Assembly (NCBI GenBank): GCA_022769545.1
Contig: JALEJS010000005.1
Coordinates: 29,287 to 93,286 of the forward strand
Reading direction: 5' to 3'
Length of the DNA: 64,000 nucleotides
DNA from: Blautia sp.
Lineage (GTDB): Bacteria; Bacillota; Clostridia; Lachnospirales; Lachnospiraceae
The notes under the pieces were generated by a model. It made no database searches and was not told the origin of the DNA. It saw nothing but the letters and a program-made list of their open reading frames with translations. Position numbers and translations under genes: made by a program. Position 1 is the first letter of the stretch. Each line of letters begins with the position of its first letter. Positions 25,840 to 34,235 of the stretch are shown in pieces.

Positions 25840-28128
25840 ATGAAATTTACAAATGGATTCTGGTTAATGAGAGAAGAATATGAGCCCACCTTTGCGGTGG
25901 AATACGCAGGCCATGAAGTGGAAGGTGAGAGCCTTGTGGTCTATGGAGTGGCAAAGCACATTACGGATCGTGGAGACTGTCTCAATATCGGGATGCTGAC
26001 AGTGACCTTCACAAGTCCGATGGAGGATGTGATTCACACAGAGGTGACTCATTTTGACGGGAAAGCCGGGAAATCGGTCCGGCCAGTCATATATCCCGCG
26101 GAACGTACGGTGGCTGTCACAGAAGATGAGAGTACACTGACTTATCAGAGCGGGACAGCAAAAGCAGTGATTGCGAAGGCACCGGGCAGCTGGTGCGTGG
26201 CTTATTACAGAAATGACAGCTTTCTGACCATGTCGGATTACCGGAACATGGCCAGGATGCTTAACAAAAAGACCGGGGAAAGCTACATGGTCGAACAGCT
26301 CAGCCTGGATACCGGGGAATATGTATACGGACTGGGAGAGCGTTTTACCGCATTTGTGAAAAACGGACAGATCGTGGAGAACTGGAACGAGGACGGCGGT
26401 ACAGCCAGTGAGCAGGGCTATAAGTGTATCCCGTTCTACCTGAGCAATAAAGGCTACGGCATTCTGGTGGACACGCTGGGAGAGGTATCCTTTGAGATCG
26501 GCAGCGAAAAGGTGGAGGAGGTACAGTTCTCGGTACCGGGTGAAACACTTGGCTATTATGTGATAGCAGGAGAAGATCCGAAGGGAGCTGTTTCCAGATA
26601 CTGTGAACTGACCGGAAAGCCGGCACTTCCTCCGGCATGGTCCTTCGGACTCTGGCTGACGACCTCCTTTACGACAAATTATGATGAGGAAACGACCAGC
26701 AGTTTTATTCAGGGAATGGAAGACAGAGAGATTCCGCTTCATGTATTCCATTTCGACTGCTACTGGATGCGTGCCTACCGGTGGTGTGACTTTATCTGGG
26801 ATCCGGATACCTTCTCCGATCCGGAGGGAATGCTGAAGCGTTACCATGACCGCGGTCTGAAAATCTGTGTGTGGATCAATCCCTACATCGGGCAGATGTC
26901 CTGTCTGTTTAAAGAAGGAAAAGAAAATGGCTACCTGTTAAAGAAGACAGACGGCTCTGTATGGCAGACCGATCTGTGGCAGCCAGGCATGGCACTGGTG
27001 GATTTCACAAATCCGGATGCGGTGGCCTGGTACCAGAGTAAGCTGAAAGCGCTTCTGGACATGGGTGTGGACTGCTTTAAGACAGACTTCGGTGAGAGAG
27101 TTCCGGTAACGGATATTCAGTGGTTTGACGGCTCGGATCCGGTGGATATGCATAATGCTTATACCTATCTGTATAACCAGGCGGTATTTACATTGCTGGA
27201 ACAGGAAAAACAGAAAGGCAATGCAGTTCTGTTTGCCCGTTCGGCAACGGTTGGCGGACAGCAGTTCCCGGCACATTGGGGCGGTGACTGTTCTGCAACC
27301 TACAGCTCCATGGCAGAGACGCTGCGCGGCGGTCTTTCCCTTGCCTGCGGCGGATTCGGATTCTGGAGCCACGACATCAGTGGATTTGAACAGACGGCAT
27401 CGCCGGATATTTATAAGAGATGGTGCCAGTTTGGCCTTATGAGCTCCCACAGCCGTCTGCACGGAAGCTCTTCTTACCGTGTACCGTGGCTGTTTGATGA
27501 CGAAGCCAGCGTGGTATTAAAGGAAATGGTGGAGCTGAAATGCCGCCTGATGCCGTATCTGTATCAGATGGCTGTGGTTTCCGCAGAAACCGGTGTGCCG
27601 ATGATGCGCCCCATGTTTATGGAGTATCCGAAGGACCGTACCTGTCTGCCGCTGGATATGCAGTATATGATGGGTGACAGCCTGCTGGTGGCTCCTGTTT
27701 TCCGAGAAAACGGAGAAGTGGAATATTATCTCCCGCAGGGCAGATGGTACAATCTGATGACCGGTGAGCTCCGGGAAGGCGGAAGATGGCATACCGATAC
27801 ATTTGATTATCATGCAATGCCCCTGATGGTGGCACCGGGCAGGATCCTTGCAGTCGGAAGCATCAGCACAAAGCCGGATTATGATTATGCGGCAGGTGTG
27901 ACGCTGGGTGTCTCCTGGCTGGCTGACGGGGAAAGCACACAGGTGACGATTCCGGATATCAGCGGAAAACCGGTGATGACAGCAGAAGCAGTCAGATGCG
28001 GACAGAAGATCACAGTGACAGTGCAGGGAGGAGACGGCACCTGGAAGACAAAAGCACTCTGGGATCCGGATGCCGTGATCAGCAGAGACGATAATCAGGC
28101 AGTGATTACTTTAAGTGAAGGAAAATAG
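25840..28128 (+). CDS. yicI: Alpha-xylosidase, GH31 (YicI type)
   Basis: A 762-residue cytoplasmic enzyme that releases alpha-linked xylose, for example from xyloglucan oligosaccharides. Features: N-terminal beta-sandwich with YGLGERFTAFVKNGQ, barrel with FHFDCYWMR, nucleophile Asp in VDCFKTDFGERVP, acid/base Asp in HWGGDCSATY, and GFWSHDISGFE, all matching YicI. It follows yesL by 15 bases and precedes a GH127 gene by 8 bases, in an operon suited to side-chain removal from decorated xylan or xyloglucan fragments. Confidence 0.92.
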   Translation: MKFTNGFWLMREEYEPTFAVEYAGHEVEGESLVVYGVAKHITDRGDCLNIGMLTVTFTSPMEDVIHTEVTHFDGKAGKSVRPVIYPAERTVAVTEDESTLTYQSGTAKAVIAKAPGSWCVAYYRNDSFLTMSDYRNMARMLNKKTGESYMVEQLSLDTGEYVYGLGERFTAFVKNGQIVENWNEDGGTASEQGYKCIPFYLSNKGYGILVDTLGEVSFEIGSEKVEEVQFSVPGETLGYYVIAGEDPKGAVSRYCELTGKPALPPAWSFGLWLTTSFTTNYDEETTSSFIQGMEDREIPLHVFHFDCYWMRAYRWCDFIWDPDTFSDPEGMLKRYHDRGLKICVWINPYIGQMSCLFKEGKENGYLLKKTDGSVWQTDLWQPGMALVDFTNPDAVAWYQSKLKALLDMGVDCFKTDFGERVPVTDIQWFDGSDPVDMHNAYTYLYNQAVFTLLEQEKQKGNAVLFARSATVGGQQFPAHWGGDCSATYSSMAETLRGGLSLACGGFGFWSHDISGFEQTASPDIYKRWCQFGLMSSHSRLHGSSSYRVPWLFDDEASVVLKEMVELKCRLMPYLYQMAVVSAETGVPMMRPMFMEYPKDRTCLPLDMQYMMGDSLLVAPVFRENGEVEYYLPQGRWYNLMTGELREGGRWHTDTFDYHAMPLMVAPGRILAVGSISTKPDYDYAAGVTLGVSWLADGESTQVTIPDISGKPVMTAEAVRCGQKITVTVQGGDGTWKTKALWDPDAVISRDDNQAVITLSEGK

Positions 28129-28136
28129 GTACCGAT

Positions 28137-30047
28137 ATGAAAAATAATATCCGTTCTGTTTCTTTAAAACAGACAAAATGTGATGATAAATTCTGGTCTC
28201 CTTATCAGAAGCTTGTGGTGGATACGGTGATACCATATCAGCAGAAAATTCTGAATGATGAGATACCAGGTGCGGAAAAAAGCCATGCGATCGCAAATTT
28301 CCGGATTGCTGCCGGCATGGAGCAGGGGGAATTTTACGGTATGGTTTTCCAGGACAGTGATGTGGCGAAGTGGCTGGAAGCAGTGGCCTATTCTCTGTGG
28401 GTACATCCGGATCCGGAGCTGGAAAAGTATGCGGATGAAGTCATTGATATTGTTGCGAAAGCGCAGCAGGAGGATGGCTATCTGGATACCTATTTTACGA
28501 TTAAGGAGCCGGAGCATCGCTGGAAAAACCTGCTGGAAGGCCATGAGCTGTACTGTATGGGACACATGATGGAAGCTGCCTGCGGTTACTATGAGGTGAC
28601 CGGCAAGAAGAAAATTCTCGAGGTAGCGGAGAAGATGACCGACTGTATAGCTTCTGTATTTGATGAAGAGCATTACGGAATTCCGGGACACGAGGAAGTG
28701 GAAGTGGGGCTTATGCGGCTCTACGAGGTGACCGGAGACGAGAAATACAGCAGACTGGCATCTTATTTCATTGAGAGCAGAGGAAAGCGCAAAGACTTTT
28801 TTCACGAGGAAAAAGACAATCGCGACTTTGATATTTTCAACATGGATCCGGATTATCTGGAGTACAACCAGTCGCATGCGCCGGTACGGGAGCAGACCTC
28901 CGCGGAAGGACATGCAGTGCGTGCGGTCTATCTTTACCGTGCCATGGCAAATCTTGCGGCAGCCACACAGGATGAATCTCTGAAGCAGGCATGTGAGAGA
29001 CTGATGGACAGCATTCTTCAGAAAAAAATGTATCTTACCGGTGCAATCGGATCCTCCGGAGAGTGGGAAGCTTTTTCAAAGGATTACGACCTTCCCCCGG
29101 ACAGAGCATATGCGGAAACCTGTGCACAGATCGGTCTGGTATTTTTCGCAAAAGCCATGCTGGATATGGAACCGAAAGGAAAATATGCAGATGTGATGGA
29201 ACGCTGCATTTATAATTCCACCATCAGCGGCATGCAGCTGGACGGCAGACATTTCTTCTACGTAAATCCGCTGGAGACAAATCCGGGACTTTCCGGGGAG
29301 GTCTTTGGCATGAAGCATGTGCTTCCGGAGCGTCCGGGCTGGTATGCGTGTGCATGCTGTCCTCCGAACCTGGCAAGAATGATCCTTTCCATCGGAAAAT
29401 ACTGCTGGAATGAAAGTGAGGATACGATTTACGCGCATCTTATGATCGGGCAGAGGGCAGAGCTTGCACATGCGGACATTGCTGTAGAAAGCGGTTATCC
29501 GTGGAAGGGTGAGGCCCGATATACGCTGACACCGAAGACGGAAGAACCGTTTGCTCTGGCAATTCATGTGCCGGGATATGTATCGGCAGATACGCTGAAA
29601 ATCACAGTGAATGGTGAGGCGGCAGAGTATCAGATGAAAGATGGCTATGCATACATCCTGCGAAAATGGAATGAGGGAGATGTGGCAGAAATGAACTTCC
29701 CCATGGAAATCCGCAGAATGTACGGAACGGTACGCTGCATTGACACGGCAGGATGTGTCGGGCTGATGCGCGGTCCCATCGTATACTGTATCGAGGGCGT
29801 TGATAACGGACCGCAGCTCCAGGCGCTGATTCTCCCCCGTGAGAGCAGCATTTCGGAACACTGGGAGACGGAAGGTGTTCTGGCAGGTACCGTGACACTG
29901 TCCATGGAAGGACTCCGGGAAGAGGACAGCGACGAGCTGTACTCCACAGCTGCGCCGGAAAAGAAACCGGTGAAGATCAGGGCGGTACCGTATTACATCT
30001 GGGGAAACCGCGGACTGGGACAGATGAGAGTTTGGATCCGGGAATAA
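28137..30047 (+). CDS. GH127 beta-L-arabinofuranosidase (HypBA1-like)
   Basis: A 636-residue enzyme with an (alpha/alpha)6-type catalytic domain and C-terminal beta domains. The WYACACCPPNLAR segment carries the paired cysteines which in characterised GH127 enzymes give the nucleophile and a zinc ligand; the TCAQIGLVFFA and EVFGMKHVLPERPG segments also fit. It would remove terminal L-arabinofuranose from oligosaccharides, completing the set with two GH31 enzymes. Last gene of the operon; a terminator follows. Confidence 0.9.
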   Translation: MKNNIRSVSLKQTKCDDKFWSPYQKLVVDTVIPYQQKILNDEIPGAEKSHAIANFRIAAGMEQGEFYGMVFQDSDVAKWLEAVAYSLWVHPDPELEKYADEVIDIVAKAQQEDGYLDTYFTIKEPEHRWKNLLEGHELYCMGHMMEAACGYYEVTGKKKILEVAEKMTDCIASVFDEEHYGIPGHEEVEVGLMRLYEVTGDEKYSRLASYFIESRGKRKDFFHEEKDNRDFDIFNMDPDYLEYNQSHAPVREQTSAEGHAVRAVYLYRAMANLAAATQDESLKQACERLMDSILQKKMYLTGAIGSSGEWEAFSKDYDLPPDRAYAETCAQIGLVFFAKAMLDMEPKGKYADVMERCIYNSTISGMQLDGRHFFYVNPLETNPGLSGEVFGMKHVLPERPGWYACACCPPNLARMILSIGKYCWNESEDTIYAHLMIGQRAELAHADIAVESGYPWKGEARYTLTPKTEEPFALAIHVPGYVSADTLKITVNGEAAEYQMKDGYAYILRKWNEGDVAEMNFPMEIRRMYGTVRCIDTAGCVGLMRGPIVYCIEGVDNGPQLQALILPRESSISEHWETEGVLAGTVTLSMEGLREEDSDELYSTAAPEKKPVKIRAVPYYIWGNRGLGQMRVWIRE

Positions 30048-30085
30048 AAAAGTGGACTTGTTTCAGAATCAAATTGTGTTTCCTC

Positions 30086-30118
30086 GAAAAAACATACTGC
30101 ATGACAGCGTATTTTTTT
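30086..30118 (+). terminator. Terminator of the oligosaccharide operon
   Basis: An A-run and ATACTG pair with CAG-C-GTAT and a seven-T run around a CATGA loop; one bulge on each side. Confidence 0.65.
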
Positions 30119-30197
30119 AAATTAGCTATTGCAAAATCCGACATTTTTTTCTAAAATGTATACGGATTTTTATGAGACAAATGCGAGGAAATATATT

Positions 30198-31517
30198 ATG
30201 AAAAAAGTAGTGAAGTTTGGAGGCAGTTCTCTGGCAAATGCAGAGCAGTTCCAGAAAGTCGGAAATATTATCCGCAGTGATGAGAGCAGAAGGTTTGTTG
30301 TTCCCTCTGCGCCGGGCAAACGCTTTTCCGGTGATACGAAAGTAACAGACATGCTTTACCGGTGCTACGAGGCGGCACAGGAAGGCGAGGACTTTATAAA
30401 CCAGCTGAAAGCAATCAAGGATCGTTATTATGAGATCATCCGTGGACTGAATCTGAATCTTTCTCTGGAGGAAGAATTCAATCAGATCAAAACGGATTTT
30501 GAATTGCAGGCAGGAAGAGAATATGCGGCATCCAGAGGAGAGTTTCTCAATGGAAAAATTATGGCAGCATATCTTGGCTATGAATTTATCGATGCGGCAG
30601 ATGTGATTCGTTTTCACAGAGACGGCGGATTCGATCCGGAAACGACCAATGAACTTCTTTCCAAACGTCTTTTCAGATGTGAGAATGCAGTCATTCCGGG
30701 ATTCTACGGAGCATCTGCAGATGGCATTGTAAAAACCTTCTCGAGAGGCGGTTCCGATGTCACAGGCTCTCTTGTGGCAAGAGCCATTAAAGCAGACATG
30801 TATGAGAACTGGACCGATGTATCCGGATTCCTTGTGACAGATCCGAGAATCGTAAAGGACCCGGTGGCCATTGAATCCATCACGTACCGTGAGCTTCGTG
30901 AGCTTTCCTATATGGGAGCGACCGTACTTCACGAAGAAGCGATTTTCCCTGTTCGAAAAGAGGGAATTCCCATCAATATCCGCAATACCAATAAGCCGGA
31001 GGATGAGGGAACCTATATTGTGGAAAGCACCTGCAGAAAACCGAAGTACACGATTACCGGTATTGCCGGCAAAAAAGGCTTCTGTTCGATCAGTGTGGAG
31101 AAATCTCTGATGAACAATGAAATCGGATTCGGCAGAAAGATTCTTCAGGTTTTTGAAGATCAGGGAATCAGTTTTGAACATATGCCTTCCGGTATAGATA
31201 CGATGACGGTTTACGTGCATCAGGATGAATTTGAGCAGAAAGAGCAGCAGGTGATAGCGGGAATTCATCGGGCTGTACAGCCGGATCTGGTGGAAATGGA
31301 ATCAGATCTTGCGCTGATCGCAGTTGTTGGACGCGGAATGAAATCCACGCGCGGAACTGCAGGCAGAATCTTCTCCGCACTTGCACATGCAAATGTAAAT
31401 GTGAAGATGATCGATCAGGGATCCAGCGAGCTGAATATCATTATCGGAGTAGAAGACCGCGATTTTGAGACAGCCGTAAGAGCAATTTACGATATTTTTG
31501 TAATGACACAGTGTTAA
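30198..31517 (+). CDS. lysC: Aspartate kinase
   Basis: A 439-residue enzyme phosphorylating aspartate, the first step to lysine, threonine and methionine. KVVKFGGSSLANAEQ is the kinase start, TFSRGGSDVTGSLVA the active-site loop, and two ACT domains form the C-terminus (FCSISVEKSLM; ALIAVVGRGM and ELNIIIGVED). Monofunctional type. The start at 30198 follows GAGGAAA. No lysine riboswitch is recognisable in the 150-base leader. Confidence 0.93.
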   Translation: MKKVVKFGGSSLANAEQFQKVGNIIRSDESRRFVVPSAPGKRFSGDTKVTDMLYRCYEAAQEGEDFINQLKAIKDRYYEIIRGLNLNLSLEEEFNQIKTDFELQAGREYAASRGEFLNGKIMAAYLGYEFIDAADVIRFHRDGGFDPETTNELLSKRLFRCENAVIPGFYGASADGIVKTFSRGGSDVTGSLVARAIKADMYENWTDVSGFLVTDPRIVKDPVAIESITYRELRELSYMGATVLHEEAIFPVRKEGIPINIRNTNKPEDEGTYIVESTCRKPKYTITGIAGKKGFCSISVEKSLMNNEIGFGRKILQVFEDQGISFEHMPSGIDTMTVYVHQDEFEQKEQQVIAGIHRAVQPDLVEMESDLALIAVVGRGMKSTRGTAGRIFSALAHANVNVKMIDQGSSELNIIIGVEDRDFETAVRAIYDIFVMTQC

Positions 31518-31532
31518 AACAGACTACTCCCT

Positions 31533-31574
31533 ATGGCAGTGATTCCATACATGTGGAATCGCTGCCATTTTTTG
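31533..31574 (+). terminator. Terminator after lysC
   Basis: ATGGCAGTGATTCCA (31533-31547) pairs with TGGAATCGCTGCCAT (31554-31568), followed by T6. Confidence 0.85.
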
Positions 31575-31720
31575 TGTATGAGCGTGTCGTCTGAGGATAT
31601 GACCGCAGATGAGCTTGTTTTGCTGCTCGCCTCTCGAATTCTTATCATTACCGCCATTCGCTCGGAACTCGCTTCGCTCAGACATCTCGCTCGGTGGCGG
31701 ATTTCATTCTCGAGACTCGC

Positions 31721-31885
31721 TTACGCAAAACGGCGAATCATCTGCTTGTCATAGCCCATAGACCTCCACGTTTTCTCACACAATCCCATCACGATTCCTA
31801 TATCTTCATGAAATTCATCTGCCATGTACGCCACACCCGCTGCCGCGGTCTGATTTAACTCGTCCCGTTTTATGGCCTTGAACTT
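31721..31885 (-). pseudogene. Unrecognised C-terminal ORF remnant
   Basis: In the 460-base gap between lysC and the radical-SAM gene a minus-strand frame of 54 codons ends at 31721-31723. It reads naturally (AAAGVAYMADEFHEDIG, then MGLCEKTWRSMGYDKQMI) with protein-like composition, but the only plausible ATG is at 31825 (34 residues) and its upstream end runs into the SOS promoter of the opposite gene. I do not recognise the family. It may be the tail of a deleted gene. The rest of 31575-31720 is GC-rich with repeated TCGCT motifs. Confidence 0.35.
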
Positions 31886-31906
31886 TCAGAACAAATGTTC
31901 TATAAT
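31878..31906 (+). promoter_or_regulatory. Promoter of the SOS-type repair operon
   Basis: TTGAAC (31878-31883), 17-bp spacer, TATAAT (31901-31906). The LexA box fills the 3' part of the spacer. Confidence 0.7.
31889..31900. promoter_or_regulatory. LexA (SOS) box, perfect GAAC-N4-GTTC
   Basis: GAACAAATGTTC fits the Gram-positive LexA consensus GAACRNRYGTTC and lies between -35 and -10, where LexA would block initiation. Confidence 0.8.
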
Positions 31907-31912
31907 ATAACA

Positions 31913-31924
31913 AAACACATGTTC
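31913..31924. promoter_or_regulatory. Second LexA-like box (one mismatch)
   Basis: AAACACATGTTC has one mismatch to GAAC-N4-GTTC and lies 24 bases (centre to centre) from the first box, just after the predicted start point; a common double-site arrangement. Confidence 0.55.
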
Positions 31925-31978
31925 GATACATGAAAGAAACAGAAAAGAGAGGAAAACAGAAAGGCGGGGAAAGAACAG

Positions 31979-33292
31979 ATGATATACCAGGAGAACATGA
32001 CCATAGAAGAAAAACTGTCCATTCTGGCAGATGCAGCCAAATACGATGTTGCCTGCACCTCCAGCGGAGTGAATCGGAATGGGGACGGGACTGGAATCGG
32101 CAACAGCATGGCCAGTGGGATCTGCCACAGCTTTTCGGGGGACGGCAGATGCATCAGTCTGCTGAAAATACTGTATACAAATGAGTGTGTCTTTGACTGC
32201 AAATATTGTGTAAACCGCAGGTCGAATGACGTGGTGCGGGCGAGCTTCACACCGGAGGAGGTCTGCCGCCTGACCATCCAGTTTTACCGCAGAAATTATA
32301 TTGAAGGACTGTTTCTGAGCTCCGGGGTGAAAGGAAGCCCGGATGCCACTATGGAAGCACTCTGCGAGACGGTACGGCTTCTTCGGCAGAAATATCATTT
32401 TCAGGGATATATTCATCTGAAAGCAATTCCAGGGGCTTCTCCGGAGCTGATCGAACAGGCAGGTTGTCTGGCGGACCGAATGAGTGTCAATATGGAGCTT
32501 CCCACAGCAGAAGGCCTGAAACGTCTGGCACCTCATAAAAGCCGCCAGACCATTCTGCGCCCGATGAAGCAGATTCAGCTGCGCAGGGAGGAAAACAAAA
32601 ATGAACTGGTGCTGTACCGACATGCCCCCAGATTTGTCCCGGCGGGACAGAGTACCCAGATGATCATCGGTGCCGCGGGAGAGAGTGATTTTCAGATTGT
32701 CTCCATGGCAGAAGCACTTTATAAGGGATATTCTCTGAAACGGGTATTTTATTCTGCCTTTGTTCCGGTCAATGAGGACAAAGAACTGCCAAGTCTTCCG
32801 GGGGGACCGCCGCTGCTGCGGGAACACAGACTGTACCAGGCAGACTGGCTGCTTCGCTTCTACGGATTTCAGGCTTCGGAGCTCCTTTCGGAAAAAAGGC
32901 CTAATTTCAACCTTTTGCTGGATCCGAAATGCGACTGGGCCCTGGGGCATCTGGAGCATTTTCCGGTGGAAATCAATCAGGCGGATTTTTATTCTCTGGT
33001 GCGCGTTCCCGGGATCGGGGATAAATCTGCCAGAAGAATCGTGCAGGCCAGGAGGCATCACAGTCTGGATTTTCCAGATCTGAAAAAAATCGGTGTTGTT
33101 CTGAAACGGGCACTTTATTTTATAACCTGCAGCGGAAAGATGATGTACCACACCAGACTGGAAGAGGATTATATTCTGCGGGGACTGATGGATGGAAAAA
33201 TGCCGAAAAGCCGGCAGGAGGAGATCACCTACCGTCAGATGTCGCTGTTTGAGGATGGATTTCTTCAGAAAGGAGGCACTGCCAATGGATGA
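31979..33292 (+). CDS. Putative DNA modification/repair radical SAM protein (TIGR03916 type)
   Basis: A 437-residue radical SAM enzyme. The 4Fe-4S motif is CVFDCKYC (CxxxCxxC, about residues 70-77), followed by a partial TIM barrel and a C-terminal helix-hairpin-helix DNA-binding segment (RVPGIGDKSARRIVQARR). N-terminal ILADAAKYDVACTSSG and DGRCISLLKILYTN are family markers. Function is unproven; the family always travels with the TIGR03915 partner, encoded here with an 8-base overlap. A LexA box in its promoter directly supports a DNA-damage role. Confidence 0.9.
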   Translation: MIYQENMTIEEKLSILADAAKYDVACTSSGVNRNGDGTGIGNSMASGICHSFSGDGRCISLLKILYTNECVFDCKYCVNRRSNDVVRASFTPEEVCRLTIQFYRRNYIEGLFLSSGVKGSPDATMEALCETVRLLRQKYHFQGYIHLKAIPGASPELIEQAGCLADRMSVNMELPTAEGLKRLAPHKSRQTILRPMKQIQLRREENKNELVLYRHAPRFVPAGQSTQMIIGAAGESDFQIVSMAEALYKGYSLKRVFYSAFVPVNEDKELPSLPGGPPLLREHRLYQADWLLRFYGFQASELLSEKRPNFNLLLDPKCDWALGHLEHFPVEINQADFYSLVRVPGIGDKSARRIVQARRHHSLDFPDLKKIGVVLKRALYFITCSGKMMYHTRLEEDYILRGLMDGKMPKSRQEEITYRQMSLFEDGFLQKGGTANG

Positions 33293-34073
33293 CAGACTGA
33301 TATTGCTGTGTGAGGACAGCACAGATGGAATGTTTACAGCGGTTTACGACGGCTGGACGTTTCAGCTGCATGGAAAAGAAGTAGAGATCCGTAGCACCGA
33401 TGAATATGAGCCGGAGCTGTTCTGCAGCTTCAGAAGAATCGAAACGGATCCGGAAAAGGCGGAAAAGGTAGTGTCCTCTGTCCGGAAAAAGCTGGGAATC
33501 CGTGTGTACGAAGATATCTGTTATGTGGCGGCTTCCTCGCGAGCCGTCGACAAAGGTACGGTTATTTTCCGGCTTTTGTGGAAAGCACTCCGGAGCAGAC
33601 CATATCGCAGGGATATCATGGAAGAACTGACCGATCCATGGGTGATCCGCGCACTGAAGATCCGGATTCAGGTATGGCATGAATTTCATCGGATGCTGGG
33701 CTTTGTCCGGTTTCGGGAACTGAGCGGGGAAATCCTTTATTCGGAAATCACGCCGGATAATGATATTCTGGCACTTCTCGGTCCTCATTTTGAAAATCGC
33801 TTTCCAAACGAAAACTGGATGATCTGTGATAAAAAAAGGAAGAAAGTGCTGGTGCATCCCAGACAGAAGACAAGCTATCTCTATTATCCGGTTTCCCGGG
33901 CAGAGAAGAATGCATCGGATCTGGCGCAGCCGGAGGAATACGAAGAACTCTGGAAGGTGTTCTGCCGTCAGATCACGATCCATGAGCGGAAGAATCCGGG
34001 TCTGCAGGGGCAGATGCTTCCGTTGAAGTATCGCGTGAACATGACGGAATTCACGGAAACCGTTCAGCCTTAG
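33285..34073 (+). CDS. TIGR03915-family putative DNA repair protein (DUF4130)
   Basis: A 262-residue protein, partner of the radical SAM enzyme upstream (start overlaps its stop; AAAGGAGG precedes). LLCEDSTDGMFTAVYDGW at the start and the later HRMLGFVRFREL and ALLGPHFENRFPNENWMICD segments are recognisable DUF4130 features. In other bacteria this domain is fused to a uracil-DNA-glycosylase-like domain; that extension is absent here. Activity unknown; probably handles damaged or modified bases under SOS control. Confidence 0.88.
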   Translation: MDDRLILLCEDSTDGMFTAVYDGWTFQLHGKEVEIRSTDEYEPELFCSFRRIETDPEKAEKVVSSVRKKLGIRVYEDICYVAASSRAVDKGTVIFRLLWKALRSRPYRRDIMEELTDPWVIRALKIRIQVWHEFHRMLGFVRFRELSGEILYSEITPDNDILALLGPHFENRFPNENWMICDKKRKKVLVHPRQKTSYLYYPVSRAEKNASDLAQPEEYEELWKVFCRQITIHERKNPGLQGQMLPLKYRVNMTEFTETVQP

Positions 34074-34133
34074 CTGCATTCGCAGCGGAAAAGACTGGGG
34101 AGCAGTCGGGTCGAGCTGTATGGCTGAACGGTT
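34058..34133 (+). ncRNA. Candidate structured RNA: three-way-junction-like fold
   Basis: A perfect 12-bp closing stem AACCGTTCAGCC (34058-34069)/GGCTGAACGGTT (34122-34133) encloses two hairpins, GCTGC-ATTC-GCAGC (34073-34086) and GACTG-GGGAG-CAGTC (34093-34107). The stop codon of the preceding gene lies inside. No U-tract follows, so it is not an ordinary terminator. It could be a 3' stabilising element or a leader element of the helicase gene. Confidence 0.45.
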
Positions 34134-34184
34134 ACAATCTGCGAAATGATCTGAAAAAAACAGAATGCGAAAATCTCCGGATAG

Positions 34185-34193
34185 TGATATAAT
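34185..34193 (+). promoter_or_regulatory. Extended -10 (TGATATAAT) before the helicase gene
   Basis: TGA followed by consensus TATAAT at 34188-34193; no good -35 and no LexA box in this leader. Confidence 0.45.
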
Positions 34194-34235
34194 CGTAGGC
34201 AATAAGCAGTGCCAAAATCATTACAGGAGAAAAAA

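Noticed and set aside
30048..30197. Lysine riboswitch before lysC
   Set aside because: The leader is only 150 bases, part of it an unrelated terminator, and lacks the conserved lysine-riboswitch core.
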